DNA from: Synchiropus splendidus
Lineage: Eukaryota > Chordata > Actinopteri > Syngnathiformes > Callionymidae
NCBI RefSeq assembly: GCF_027744825.2
Contig: NC_071338.1
Span: 25,062,001-25,126,000, forward strand
Length of the DNA: 64,000 nt
Direction of reading: 5' to 3'
This document shows, in pieces, positions 48,301-60,960 of this stretch. The stretch's first letter is position 1. Each line of letters opens with the position of its first letter. Both the position numbers and the translations under genes were made by a program. The notes under the pieces are model-generated. The model ran no database searches, had not been told where the DNA came from, and worked only from the letters and a program-made list of their open reading frames with translations.

Positions 48301-48309
48301 ATGATCTTG

Positions 48310-48560
48310 AACTTCTTAATCAACATGTGGTGGGCGGTTGTTCAACTTTGATTTGGTATCGCTTTTATATGAAGTCGCGTATGAGGAAAATGTCCGTCAA
48401 ATATAGTGCAGGGAAGCAGCTGCTGCTGCTGATATTAAACCCCTTATAATCAATAATAAGGAGCCGGGGATGAAAATATGAATTGATGTGGTGAAAGGAT
48501 TATATGTAATGATCGTGATGAATATTATTGCTATATATGCAGCTTACAGTGTAGTTCATT
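48310..48560. promoter_or_regulatory. Enhancer-like non-coding block
   Basis: Non-repetitive, with GATATTAAACCCCTTATAAT, CAATAATAAGGAGCC, GTAATGATCGTGATGAATAT and TCAAATATAGTGC. The density of A/T-core factor motifs within otherwise mixed sequence resembles a conserved enhancer. Confidence 0.35.
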
Positions 48561-48864
48561 AGGCAGTTACTGATCCCCACTTTGTGCTCTGAACCATTGC
48601 AGTTTCTCACACACAGAAATTATAATGTCATATTTATTTTACATTGACTTCCTCACATATGATATTGATTTACATCTAAATGTACACTCTGAAATACAAG
48701 CAACATTCAGATGCAATATAGAACAAAGGTAAAGGAGTGAGTGCAGTTTTTGCTGCCTGAGAAAGTGATTTTACATTCATGTTAAGTAAGTCGTGTTGTG
48801 TGTCTCGGTCATCCTCCCTGGTCACACCTCTTTTCTTCTCATCCTCCTGTGCCATAACCCAACG

Positions 48865-49325
48865 CATCCTCACTCCCTTGGCGTAATGTACTGACATTGG
48901 GAAAGTGGGCGTTTGCGTCCTATACTGACGAAAAATGCAGCCATCTGCGCTGAATGTTGACGCATAGGTGTTTCAATGGACCAAAAGAGAGGAAAAAATT
49001 TTTTTTTATCTTTTATTTCCATATGACAGAGTGCAAGGGGCAGCACACGACAGGGTACGAGAATGTCAGTAGCCATTTCTAACCCCTTACGTGGCTGTCG
49101 TCCTCGGTGACAGTACTGAAAGTCACCGCCTGACACGTTATTAAATGAAGAATGAACGTTGCGCCATCCCTCACTTACCCTCACCCTAACCTAGGTCTTT
49201 TTTTCACGTGTCACGCTGCCAATGCATCAACATGCAATGCCGGAGGCTGCCTTTTTCGTCAGTATAGGTCACAAAAGGCAACTTTCCCAACGTCAATATA
49301 TGACACCATGGGAGTGAACCTCATT
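48865..49325. mobile_element. Foldback DNA element with ~90-bp terminal inverted repeats
   Basis: The left arm 48868-48960 and the reverse complement of 49235-49322 align through CCTCACTCCC, ACATTGGGAAAGTGGGCGTT / ACGTTGGGAAAGTTGCCTTT, and CTATACTGACGAAAAA. The 250-bp core is non-coding despite open frames. A solo left arm occurs at 41735-41860. The element class is known widely in fish by sequence, but its superfamily is not assigned here. Confidence 0.75.
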
Positions 49326-49489
49326 TTGCCTCCACTCTTTTCCTCCAAAGTAGAAAAATAAATAAATAAAAGGCTGTCTCTGTAAGTCATCGTGTGATAT
49401 CAAGCAATAATAAGCTAAATTATATAATACATGAAAACAAAACAACAGATAACAGAGGAAATCACTTTTAAGCCCTGAACATGAACATT

Positions 49490-50330
49490 TATTTCTCCGA
49501 TAATTGTCCGCACTATTAAACAAGATGGTGCGGATTTAAACGAGCTCTCTACGTGTTGTTGCAGTGGAATTAATTTGCTTCTCTTTGTGAGTCTCCTGAC
49601 ACACTTCACACCGGCTTCACATCTATTTGTGTGTCAAAATTCAACTCAATAAATTCTCCTGTGGGTCGCCCTGACATATCTGCCTCTGATGTTTTGTGTT
49701 TATCTTCTCTCGGTCAAATTATGACGAATGAGTGACAAGGTGATTTTGCATCAAAAGGGAAACGGGGGGGAAAAAAGTTCAATACACGAAGACATAAAGA
49801 TAGATAAATGGATGAACTCTGACTCATTTAACGACGCAATTTGGATGTTAGCTGTGAAGCTAATTGATGTTAGCTCGGAGCCGCTGTTGCTGGTGACCAT
49901 AATTGAATTTAGTTTGAACGCGTGGACCTAAACAAATTCATGCTGTTATATGTCAGCAATGAAACAAGATTAGATGTTGACTGTGGGAGACAAAAACAGG
50001 CTTGGTGTTATTTCCTTGTCATATGTCGAGCCTGAGAGTGTAATGCTGAGGTGTTAGCAGCACGGTTTTGTCGGCAGCGACTGCTTCGCCTTTAAATGAC
50101 GGTGATAAATACGCCTCGAGCAAGTTCAGAAATGAATCCTCTATTTTCTTCAGCATTTCCCGTCAGTTGCTGCCAGAGCAAGTCAGCGTGCTGCACCTTG
50201 ACCTGTCTTGTGTGCTTAAACAAAATATAACCTCATTTCCCAAGCTGAAGGTTCAATTTTCATTTTCACCGGAATTTTTATTTTCATGGTCAAATGTTGC
50301 CGCTCTGTCAGTGTTTCCTCTCTGAAGGAC
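49490..50330. promoter_or_regulatory. Long enhancer-like non-coding block
   Basis: About 840 bp without repeats. Notable words are TCCGATAATTGTCCGC, GTGGAATTAATTTGCTTC, GAAGCTAATTGATGTTAGC, GACCATAATTGAATTTAG and ATGACGGTGATAAATACG. It starts directly after the foldback element region. It is the longest such block in the window and a prime candidate for conserved regulatory sequence. Confidence 0.35.
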
Positions 50331-50875
50331 ACTCGGTTGTTCCAGTTTATCTTGTGAAATCAATAAATCTGTTGTACTGATGTTGCACTCCCCGTAGAGC
50401 CTCTCTGCCGTCCACTACCGCTGAACAACAGATCACACTACAGGTTGGAGGGAGGCATCTCCTCAGCGCCAGAAAAGATGACAGCACATAAAGTGTGAAT
50501 GTGAATGTTTGAAACATGATAGACATTAGTGCAACATGAGGATCTATGAGGATGAGGAGAATGGAGAATGATTTTGGCCCCAGTATTTGTATTTATGCAG
50601 CACCCTGGTGCCTGAGTCAAACACTGACAGCTATATTTTATTTATATTTTGCGTCCTTGTGGTGATGTTGCATCGGGGAAGGTGTACTCGCAGCTCATCA
50701 CTTGTTCTTATGTTTGTCAGTGATGCCATGGCTTCAGTAGCTTCTTTTCCTCTGGCGCTGTCATGGGAAAGAATGCAACAAACATCCTGGTCAGCTTTCT
50801 TTCTTTCCACAATAAATCAGTGTTCTTTCGACCATTCCTCACTGAATGAGGTCTGTCTTTACAGCGTCGTAAGTA

Positions 50876-51170
50876 TGGGTAGCACAAATTGCCTTTTTTT
50901 GTCCTATACCAATTTTCGCTCATTGTTTTTTTCTAAATCGCACACAAAAGTCCCTTTGTAGATTTATTACACAAATCTACTTTGTAACAATAATGCTGAA
51001 CAACACTGTCTGGAAAACATTGCTACTTCTAAAGCAAATAAACAAGAAAAAAGGCAATGTAATGTAAAATGAATGTTTTATTTCCTACTTCAAGGTTGCT
51101 CTCAGCCTGCCTTGGCATTTTCCAGTATGTGGCCTTGAAACAAGGTTTCAGATCAAACCCTCCGATACGT
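50876..51170. mobile_element. hAT-type MITE, family 2, copy C (partial)
   Basis: Aligned in order with copy D at 62619: GGGTAGCACAAATTGCC, TTACACAAATCTACTTTGTA, ACAATAATGCTGAACAA, AAAGCAAATAAACAAG and AGATCAAACCC. The right terminus was not found, so it is truncated or diverged. Confidence 0.6.
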
Positions 51171-51479
51171 TCGCACTGATGAAACTAAAATCAACGCATG
51201 TCGATTTAGTGAGACTCACTAAATTATTTGTTTTCCAGCAATACAGATCACAAATGCCTGTAATTAATCCCTAAAAATGACGAGTGGAGTGAACATATTT
51301 GGGAAAGTAAATGTACTGTATTTTTGCTTTAAGGAGAAAACCAGTGTGTTATGAGTCAGCAGTCCAGCAGAGAGAGTAGCATGCTTATTTCCCTCCAAGA
51401 AAAACAAACAACCCAAAAAAAAAAAAACCTGGTGTCATTTTCGGAAACCAGAGTTATACCAAATAAGTTTGCTTGACAG

Positions 51480-51990
51480 AAAACCATTAGACTGAGAACA
51501 CTTGAAGAAAGCTTCAGCAGCGGCCATCAATTAAATGATCAATTTAATCGTCCCCGCAAGCTTTCAGGTACTTGACCGGGAATTGGTGGAATTCTTCCCC
51601 TCTCTGGTGTGAGTAATAAGGCTTTATGAGGGTTTTACTCGGCCGTGTATGCTAAAAATATCTTATTACCTGGCACGGATGCCAACAAGAAGAGATTTAT
51701 TTCAAGGACGTATCCTACATTTGTCCTCGAGCGACTGTCGGACGGTTTTGTCCGGCGTTTCTTCCATGGCTGCTGATTTTGTCAAGGCAAAATTCAAAAG
51801 CGAGATTCCCTTCACGATCAGAGAAAATGAAATCAGCTCAGAAAGAAGACCCATGGGAGTTTTTTTCTGCTTCACAAAGCAGAGCTGTTTAACTTGCTAT
51901 TTCACAAATTTGCATTCAAAGGGAAGAATGAGCCGACGGAACAGTGAAAGAAATTGTCCGAAGGGGAACAACTGGAGCCAAATTAGTAAC
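51480..51990. promoter_or_regulatory. Enhancer-like non-coding block
   Basis: Non-repetitive with CATCAATTAAATGATCAATT and TTTAATCGTCCCC, then CpG-bearing sequence (GAGCGACTGTCGGACGG). A plus-strand frame of 114 codons lacks recognisable domains. Regulatory function is inferred from texture only. Confidence 0.3.
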
Positions 51991-52442
51991 TAAAGCAGGA
52001 TGTTTCATCAGGTTTGCCATTTGAGTGCAACCCATCGTCAACAAAGGTGGAAAAAGGACTCATTCGTCCATGACTTATTTGCTATGAAGGGTAAAAATGT
52101 GGTGATGTGGTTGGTAAATGGTGCTAAAATGGCTTCGGGAAGCTTTTAACACCACGACTATTGTCACATCAAAACAGAGGATGCGCTCTCCACTGTTATA
52201 TTGGAATTAGGATGTCAAACTATTATTTATTATTTTACAGCTCATTTTGTTTGCCACTTTCGTTGTATCACAGATCACCAGATGGGTTATGTAATTGTTT
52301 TGCTTCAGGGAAGAGATGTTCACGATATGCAATAAACAGAAAGAACACGAGTCGGCAGGAATATAGTTGTTAACCTTTACTCACACGCTTTGCTGTGCTG
52401 TGCTGTGCAAACACACTGGCTGGCATCCTACAGTGACAAAAT

Positions 52443-52497
52443 ATCTATCTTTCTATCTATCTATCTACCTGTCTATATGTCTGTCTGTCTGTCTATG
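52443..52497. repeat. (TATC)n/(TGTC)n microsatellite
   Basis: Imperfect tetranucleotide array CTATCTATCTAT grading into CTGTCTGTCTGT. Confidence 0.9.
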
Positions 52498-52994
52498 TGA
52501 TGTCTGACCAAAGCTCACCAACAAAAAGTGAAAATCGAAGTCATAGCTTTGGAAACTTTACTAACTCACTTAATAGCTTTTGAAAAAATACACTCATTGT
52601 AAGTTGTGTCCAGTGGCAGAGGGCAAGGTCTTCCATTGCAAGTGATTCCTTTATGAGCTGCCTACATCGATCCTCTCAACACTTCCATCGCAGAGGTAAA
52701 GTATTTACTGCCACTGTTGCTATAGCGACACCTCTTGATGGGTCAGTCCGATGGTATGAGGTGAGGAGAAAGCTAAGATGACTAATACGGATTGTGTTGA
52801 GTTGAAAAAGAGAGCGATGCACTTTGGCTGTTCATGACATGTACAGCCACAAGTCTTGTGAAGGCGTTTCACAGGCAATTTGAATGGATAGTTGCAGTTC
52901 CTGTACAAAAGAGAAGTGAGCAGAAGCAGAGAGCTTTACCAAAAGGCATAATTCTATTTACCAATCTCTTTTCAGACCTCCTATGGTTATGGTT

Positions 52995-53260
52995 ATGAGA
53001 GGTAGATCTCAGATACAAGCGACTGAAATGAGTTTCTATGTGGAGGGGATCTCCCCTGGGGTTGGGCTGAGGAGTTTTGCCACTTTTGAGAGACATGGAG
53101 TAGAGCTGCTGCGTCTCCACATTGAAAGGAGCCAGATGAAGGCGAGCATCTCATGAGGATGCTTCCTGGACCCTTCCCTTTGGAGGTGTTTCATGCATAG
53201 CCAGCTCAGAGAAGACCAAAGGGTTGACCTTGAGAGAGGCGTGGGAGCGTCTCAAGAGTC
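52995..53260 (+). mobile_element. Highly degenerate LINE fragment
   Basis: Similar in order to the LINE at 37398-37966: CAGATACAAGCGACTGAAATGAGTTTC, then GGAGTAGAGCTGCTGCGTCT and TTGAAAGGAGCCAG, then GGAGGTGTTTCATGCAT. Multiple stops and indels. Confidence 0.6.
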
Positions 53261-53867
53261 GTAGTACTGGAGTTGATTTTAAAAAGGCGTGTAGCTCTCT
53301 GTAGCGTGGTGGTTTAAACAGCAAGACAGGAAAGTGTAGCATGAGCTGGTTGAATTTCTAAAACAAGAACGGATTACAGTAAATGATAGACGTTGCATTA
53401 TCATTGATTCACCCAAAAAGGATTGCAGTTTGTGGTTACAAAACTAGCTTTGAGTGCTACAAATAAACACTGCAATTTTGTGAAAATGTTTTAAAAATAA
53501 GAAATAGGTGGGGAAAAGTGCCCAACGTCCACTTGATTTGTAATGTGTTGTCCTAAATAGAATCTGCTTTGTGTATCACTTCATTCCCTCTGTAAACAAA
53601 AGTTGCAGACGCAGCAAAAATCACTCAGACGACTGAACATTTGGGAAAATCCGCTGGTGGATTAAGAGACGATTATTTAAGGGAATAAATGGTCTGCGTT
53701 TGCGTTTGCCAGGAAATAACTTGGCTGGTTCTGTGCTCGAAATCCAAGAGCGTTGTACCCATCACTCCAGGCTAATTCAGAAGTTAAGCTTGGAACACTG
53801 GGAGAAACTACTAGAAAAACAAAAACACAATCATTGTAAGTAGCACAATACATCATGCCAAAATAAG

Positions 53868-54085
53868 GGAGCCTGTCGGGGTAATTGGTAGAGCCCATGG
53901 CAAGGAGGTTGTTGGTTCAAACACAGCTTCAGGGAACTTGTCATCTGCAGTTGCAGGTTAATCGATGACTCTTAATTCTCCGTTTGCTAGTATGTGTGCA
54001 GGTGGTTGTCCATCTAAACCTGACCATGGTGCCCCTCCTCCCGCCGCCTCTCTAGGCTCCAGCCCCCAGCAATGAGAACAAGAAA
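53868..54085 (+). mobile_element. tRNA-derived SINE
   Basis: A tRNA-like head with box-A-like GGGGTAATTGGTAGAG and box-B-like GGTTCAAACAC is followed by a diverged SINE body (GGTTAATCGATGACTCTTAA) and tail (TAGGCTCCAGCCCCCAGCAA). Related to 19684-19925. Not a functional tRNA gene because stems do not pair and the sequence continues as a SINE. Confidence 0.7.
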
Positions 54086-54089
54086 TTGA

Positions 54090-54865
54090 CAATAAAAAAC
54101 AACAGCTGGTTCATCACTCTGTGACCTTTACAGCCGTGCAGCAGTGACTTCAGAACCCTGATGCTGCGACCCATAAACAGCAAAGAAAGGTGCCCACAGC
54201 ACTATTAAAACAATTTGTAAAAATCACAATAGACCACACAGCAGTGTGGTGATGGAGGTGAGAAGCAGAGGCCTGCTGTGATGCCCAGCAAGCCAGCAGG
54301 AGCCTGCAGCGCCGGCAACTCTAATTAATAGGAACCCACAAGACAAACCACCCTGTCAAAATGGCAATAGAAAGGATAAAGGAAATGTTTGGTTTCACAG
54401 TGAAATCAAGGTGGAAATAATAATTTCATGAAAGGAAAATTTGGCTCTATATAAGCTACATTGTCAAAGTGAAGTGGTGAAAATCCTTTTTTAAGAACTA
54501 AAGAAGCAGATTTTTAACTCAGATGAGGTAAAAATTACAAAAGCACTGAGGCAGTTATTCCATGATTCAAGAATTGTGTTGACTCAAAAAGTAAATTCCC
54601 AACCTGGTAATTTAGCTCATGTGCCTTGAGTTGGGTGACTTACAGTCGAGCTGCTACTATAACGCTGGGCGTGTTGGCAACAGCTTGAACCTTCCATATT
54701 ACTCAAAAGACAACAGAACACCAGCAAAACGTGACCCTTCTAAGGTAGCCTGTTACTAACCTATCCTGAAACAGGCACTCCACTGTATACAAAAGATTCT
54801 GTTGCGCTGCCATTGGCTCAAATGAGAACCGCTACGCTACCAAGAAAATGCTGTCTTTTTAAAGA
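54090..54865. other. Non-coding, no supported feature
   Basis: AT-rich spacer without exon or repeat hallmarks that I can place. Confidence 0.4.
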
Positions 54866-54869
54866 TGCA

Positions 54870-55140
54870 ATGTCAGGTGTTCAAACGTATCAAAACAAGC
54901 GAACAACACATACACATCATGGAGATGGAGGTGAACATGACATTTTTCGGCATGTGTTTCATGGAAAAATCCCAAAATAAACGTCATAGTTACTGAAGTC
55001 CATTGCTCGCGGAACTGAAGCCATGCATCCTGGCCGGACATGTGAAGAGACGGACCATGTGAGGGCAGCTGCAGATTGGAGCGGTATATGCTTTTCATAA
55101 TTCCAAGCTACCGTTTTTACTGTCACCAATTCAGTAAATG
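54870..55140 (+). repeat. Dispersed repeat of unknown class, copy 2 (longest)
   Basis: Its left half matches the inverted copy at 25625-25745 and its right half matches 38190-38335, so it joins both fragments into one family of at least 270 bp. Confidence 0.55.
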
Positions 55141-55502
55141 TAAGTATTCTATTCTTGATTGGCTGCGTTCCAATCTAGGTTCCTTTTGTTTGTTTATTGT
55201 TGTGTTTTTCCTGCTGCAAAATGCTTGAGTTATACTTAAAAACAAGCAATTGGTTTTTGTGTTTGGAAGGGGGACCTCGCGATCGGTAGATGTCAGCAGC
55301 GATGGTGACCATTGTAATAGATTCTAAACTCACATTGAGAAAGTAAAGAAGAGCATGAAATTAAAGAAAAGACTTTTAATTTATCAACTTTACAGATTTA
55401 TTTAATATATGTTTTAATGTAGTCATGTATTGATCACTGATCACATTGGTGCACAAGACATGCCGCGGCGAGGATGATAACAACAACAACAAACATGGAG
55501 GA

Positions 55503-55551
55503 ATCCCTGAACAAAAGCAAACAAAAGCATCTTTTGCTTTTGTTCAGGGAT
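55503..55551. repeat. Perfect 19-bp inverted repeat (hairpin)
   Basis: ATCCCTGAACAAAAGCAAA (55503-55521) and its exact inverse at 55533-55551 surround an 11-nt loop that itself contains CAAAAGC. It follows an (AAC)n stretch. Confidence 0.9.
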
Positions 55552-55949
55552 GTTTTTCACTACACAATGGCCAGGGTTTCCACTACTCTGAATGAACTTG
55601 AAATTCTTATACAATAGAAATCTTTATAAATCTTTATAAATCTTTATTTAAGTATTTTCAAGACATTAAAAGAGCTTTAGTTTAAATAAGGTGAAATAAA
55701 AACTTGAATATAGCCACCATCGTGGTTTATTGTGCTATTGTCAAACTGAGAAGTAAACAATATTTTGTTGTTTAAATGTATGTATGGGTCCATCATTTGA
55801 TTCAGTAATATACCAAATTCATTCAAATTGAAAAATGTGGCTTCTTGTGGCAAATATTCTTATACGATTAAACTGCGATGAATTGAGATTAATGACATAA
55901 TGCCATGACATTATGTTCTTTACAAGTGTATGTAAACTTTACTTTTGGC

Positions 55950-56051
<102 letters not shown>

Positions 56052-57051
56052 GCCAGTTCATTAGCCTTGATGAAGTGAACATTAATTTTCACGACTATAA
56101 ATCAATAGTAAGAATATTGTGCACAGAAATCTGAATGTGAAACATTTTTCCCATCTCACCATAGAAGTCTGCCGAGAACAGCAGGCCCACCTAAACGTCT
56201 GTTTTGTCACCTCCATGAATCTTTTAATTGTACAGCATGTTCTGCCTCAGAACTTTGAGTTAACCCAAATGTCAGACAATGAAGGTTCTGACATTTATGT
56301 TCTGTTTTTTTTTTTTTTAAGGAGCACTGCAGGATCCCTGCATGTTGGCTTAATAACTGAGATTTGAAATTAACTGAAGCTCTTGTTTCCGTTTTGTGGC
56401 TGCAACTCTTCAGTACGTCTGTGTGAGTCATAATGACTCTTCAGGTGCTCATCCACCCGAACGCCGCCCTGTCATACGGAGTGAGGCTCTGGGTTCTCCT
56501 CATTACTGACAACAGACCATAGAAACGCTCTTTGATGGCTGCAGATGCTGAAGATGTTTTGCTTGGATAAACTCACCTGCCAGTCAAGGGCACCAGATTA
56601 TTTCAGGGGTCTCCAGTGCTGCAGCCCTCTGAGACGAACCGCTTGCTGTTTCTAAAAATAAATAAATAAACATTGGGTTTGGTGGTTGAAGCGGCAAACA
56701 ACAACATTCATGAGTGTTTGTTTTCCCCGCTGTTTCCTTTGAGCTTGATTCCAGCGGTGGTCATACATCACGCCTGACAGGCCGGCATGTTTACCTCTTA
56801 GACTGAAGAGTGGCCAGTGTTGTTTTTGGGGCATTGCTTGTGGGGCTTTTATCAGAGACACACGAGAGGGAGATTGCTTTTGACATTTTGGTCCATTGAG
56901 TTAAAGGGATGGTTTGGCAAGAGGGTAATGACGATGGCTGGCCTGCCTCGCACGCTGGCCACTCCCGATATCATGGGCACACACAGCAGGTGGAATTCGA
57001 AAGGGAGATTTTCTGAAGTGTCATGCACGCACACAGGACCATCATTTAATG

Positions 57052-57735
57052 CAGTGATTCTCAACCATCGGACAGAGGGCCATGGTTGGGCCGCGATCGC
57101 CTCCGCTAGAAGTTTTTTGTTTTACACCTCTGGGCGGTGAGGACCGTGAAACGCTCAGCTTTAATACATTTGCCACATATGGTGGCAGTAGCATGCCATT
57201 ATATTTACTTGACAGCTGCAAATTTGTGATAGTTACAAGTATGGAGAAGTTTTGAAAAGTGATGCCACCTCCACAAGAGTAAAAGCTGTTCATGAAAGCA
57301 ACTGTCGAAGCCGAAAATTTTATGGCGAAACTTTCATTTACACTTAACTTCTTTAGAGTTTATTTAGAAAATTATTTTATTTTATTTTATTTTATTATAT
57401 TAATTTTATTCAGAATCGTACCATTTAATTTTTTATTTTTACAATTTTCTCAACAGTTTGCATTAAGTTTTTTTTTTTTTTCTCTAGTAAATTTGATGAA
57501 TATGACTTGCACCTGGTTCTGCTGCTGGTTGGACTGATCCAATGACAAGTCTTTGCGATGATAACATGGTTTCATGTCATTTCACAAGATTTAGGTTTGT
57601 TTATGTGTAAGTAGATTAAATATGGTTATAGAACACAAATGAAATGAACAGTAATTATTCGGTTCTATTCCTTGAATGGTACTTTTGTTCTGGGAAAGGT
57701 GGGATCAAGATCAAAAAGGTGACGAACCCCTGATG
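57052..57735. mobile_element. hAT-like repeat (CAGTGATTCTCAACC type)
   Basis: The start CAGTGATTCTCAACCATCGG is a classic hAT MITE end. The far end is likely TGACGAACCCCTGA near 57735. The interior is AT-rich and non-coding. Confidence 0.45.
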
Positions 57736-58461
57736 TAACAGACTTCTTAGATGGTTGTGAGGCAAAGGTCTGGCTTTTTAAGGGCAGAGTTTGATGCGCT
57801 GCTACGAAACTAAATCACACCTGATGACAGCCACTGCGATGGGAATCAACACCATCATCAAACACTGTGACTTTTTTTCCCAGACGGGCAGCGAAGAGGG
57901 TGAGAAGTTAGAGAAAGAGCATCTGCATGGAAGTGTTAATTCTGTCAAGTGGGCCGAACATCGTCTGGCTAATTAAACCTTTGATGGTGTTGCTATTCAA
58001 GGAACGTATTGATCAACAGTTATGGTATTGAACTGGAGTTTTAAAAAAATCTCCAGTTTTTATCGGCGCTCATGTCGACCTACGACACCGAGGCACTGGA
58101 TTTGAGTGTTTCAGTTGCTCGCCTCATCTGAATGCCTGTCACTGTAAGATGACCTCACTGTGTTGTGTACACCTCAAGCTCTCAGGCCTCTGAAATGTAC
58201 GCAAACCTTTGAATAAACTCAGCTCTCATGAGGACGTGAGAGGTGATAACTGAGAAACATGTTCCCTTACCGAGGGACTGACACCATCTGCCACTGCAAG
58301 GGAGTGAATTAGAATTATTTAAAAGCATGTGGTTTGTTCCAGTTTCTTTTCGCACTGTGGAATATTGTCCATGCTCATTTCTCCCTTCACTCTCAATCCT
58401 TTTCCCTCCAACTCAATCCTCGATCTTCAACCTAAACCGTTGCAACTCCATCTTTGGCTAT

Positions 58462-59148
58462 GTCCATCCATCCATCCTCGAAGACTTATCTGTTGCCAAA
58501 TCGTGGGGGCAGCAGCTTCAAAAGGCCGCGCCAAACCCCCTTCTGGGCAACAGCCAACTGGGGGATCCCAAGATGCTCCCAGGCCAGTGAAGAGATATAA
58601 TCCCTCCACCTGGTCCTCAGTCGACCCCGAGGTCTCCTCCCAGCTGGCCCAGCCTGAAACACCTCCAAAGGAAGGCCTCCAGGGGGCTTCCTCATGAGAG
58701 CCACCTCAACTGGCTCCTCTCAACACTGAGAAGCAGTGGCTCTACTGCGAGTCTCTCCCGAGCGACAAAACTCCTTACCATATCTCTAAGGGAGATGCCC
58801 AACACGGAGAAAACTAATTTCGGCAGCTTGTGTCTGGGATCTCCATCTTTCAGTATGACCCATAGCTCATGGCTGTAGGTGAGGGTCGGGATGAAGATTG
58901 TTGGGTAAATAGAGAGATTTGCCTTTTGGCTCAGCTCTCTCTTACACACAACAGTGCGGTGGAGCGACTGCAATACTGCCCCTGCTGCGTCAATTCGCCA
59001 ACCAATGTCCAACTGCCGTACCCCCTCACTTGAGAACACGACCCAAAATACTTAACCCGTGGGCTAGGACTTAGAGGTGCTGATCCTCATCCCAGCTGCT
59101 TCACAGTCAGATGCAATCCGTTCCAGAGAGAGCTGAAGGGCTTTGTGT
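58462..59148 (-). mobile_element. Truncated LINE with (TGGA)n tail
   Basis: Read on the minus strand: CEAAGMRISTSKS, GWRIDAAGAVLQSLHRTVVC, IPTLTYSHELWVI, VEPLLLSVERSQLRWLS and GRRPRGRLRTRWRDYISSLA, ending in a GGATGGATGG tail near 58462. This is the end of the reverse transcriptase region and C-terminus of the same LINE family as 37280-37966, with frameshifts. Inactive. Confidence 0.8.
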
Positions 59149-59149
59149 C

Positions 59150-60960
59150 AATAAAAATTGATGTGCAGATCCTCCTGAGATGTGAGGGCAGCATTGGACA
59201 AAAGCGGAGTTCAGTAAATCACACTTTACACTGAAGTGTCATGGTGACGGCTGTGCTTCATACTTGACATTATAAACAACAAATAAATGATCAAATAAAG
59301 AGGAAACATGTGAGACATGGGTTGGAAAGTCAAAATCATTTTCGACTCGTGTTGAACGACTACTGTTCAGTCACTAGCTGACCGGGCAGCGAGCCACGGA
59401 GTCGGTGCTGTCATTGCTTGCGCTGCTGGAGTACTGAGGTCATTTCACCTCGGCGGCACAGTTTTATATTTGAAAAACATTCTGTTGTATTGCATTGTCA
59501 ATTTGAAGCAAAAGTCATCGTTCAGGCTGCACTGCACTGTGTTTCATTGAGTCATCTGGTCAAACACTATTCGGCTTCATTGATTCTTTGCCACTGAAGC
59601 AGAATTTTGCTTTTTTTTCACCATACGGCCAAATATATTTATATTGAATACATATCAATATATATTAATTCAAAAGGAATTAGAATTCACACTAAATATG
59701 TCCCTATCAAAAAAAAACAAACAAACAAAATTAGGAAGGAACTATTTTCTCTTCCTAAACCTATTAATGCACAATAAAACACTGTCAAAATTAAGTCATA
59801 ATAAATCGATATTTTCGTCACAGTTATGGCTGAGCATATCTCATCTTAAATTTGAATGTGAGGTCATCGAGAGTTCATTGATTCACAACGCCGGAAGGAA
59901 TTATTCACGCAACTGAGCGAACTTCCCTAAAATGCCACATAGATGAGAAGTCATAAAAATTGAATATGAGACTGTTTTGAGAGAGATTATGAAATGATGT
60001 ACAGCTGCTATTATAGAATGCAGCACACATGTTGACTGACTGTTTCCATGGTTACACGTTAATGATGTATTATTACATACATCGTTGAAGGCTGCTCTTT
60101 TCTCAGCCCACATGCATTGAGCGGAGCTTCAGGTTCTGTGTTATAAGTCATTTCCTCAGTTATTTTTATGAATATCTTTTTATTTTTAAAAAGCCACTGT
60201 TGTCATGTAAGTGTCCGAGCAGGTTCTAATGAATATATGCTTTTCTTGTGGCGTGGAAAGGAAGCTCCGGCGCGTGATAAAGGTCAGCAATCTGCTGGAG
60301 TGGTGAAGGGCCCGGGCCAGTGCTGAGACTGGACCACATTACCACTCAGCAGGAGACAATGTATCAGCAGGCGTGTTGACCAGCAGCAATCTGTCACTAG
60401 TTTCAAGGTCACCAGTCAACTGTGAGCACACTGTCACTCGGCTCCTCATACATACAGTACCACAGGACCAATGCAGTTTGTAGCTATGTGCTAGAGCTAG
60501 AGGGGGTCTAAGGACAAGTCCAACGAGTCGACTGGGGAGCGATTCTGGAGTCTAGATGTAATGTGCAGTTCCTCCGCTCTGACTGGGAGTGAGGCAGGAG
60601 ACAGGTTTATTAAACACTAGAATTAACAGTCAGTACCTGGAGCATTAAGGTTTGTAGTGTGACTGCGCATCACCTTCATCAAAAAGGCATGAAATTCAGA
60701 TTTGAAAATGCCAAAAATACGTCTGAAAAGAGCATAAAATGGTGGCCCAGTGAGCGAGTAAATGGTAGTTCAGACTGAATCAGTCCTGTGTGTAAATAGG
60801 TTTGTCGCTTTAAATATCAATATACTATAAAACCGTGACGAGGGAACATTTAAAAAAAAAAAGAAATTGACAGATAAGTACTCCATCTGAATAGCTGACA
60901 AAAAATAGACACATAGTTTGTGATAGAAATCTGTCTGATGAAAAAATGAAATGGAAAACA
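59150..60960. other. Non-coding, no supported gene
   Basis: The segment 60190-60360 is less AT-rich and could be regulatory. The rest is spacer with an A/AAC-rich tract at 59709-59728. Confidence 0.35.

Noticed and set aside
53735..53810. Weak resemblance to 5S rRNA (AGAAGTTAAGCTTGG)
   Set aside because: Only one short internal box matches. No full-length 5S structure or terminator.
53868..53940. tRNA-like sequence
   Set aside because: Box A and B are present but stems do not pair and it continues into a SINE body.
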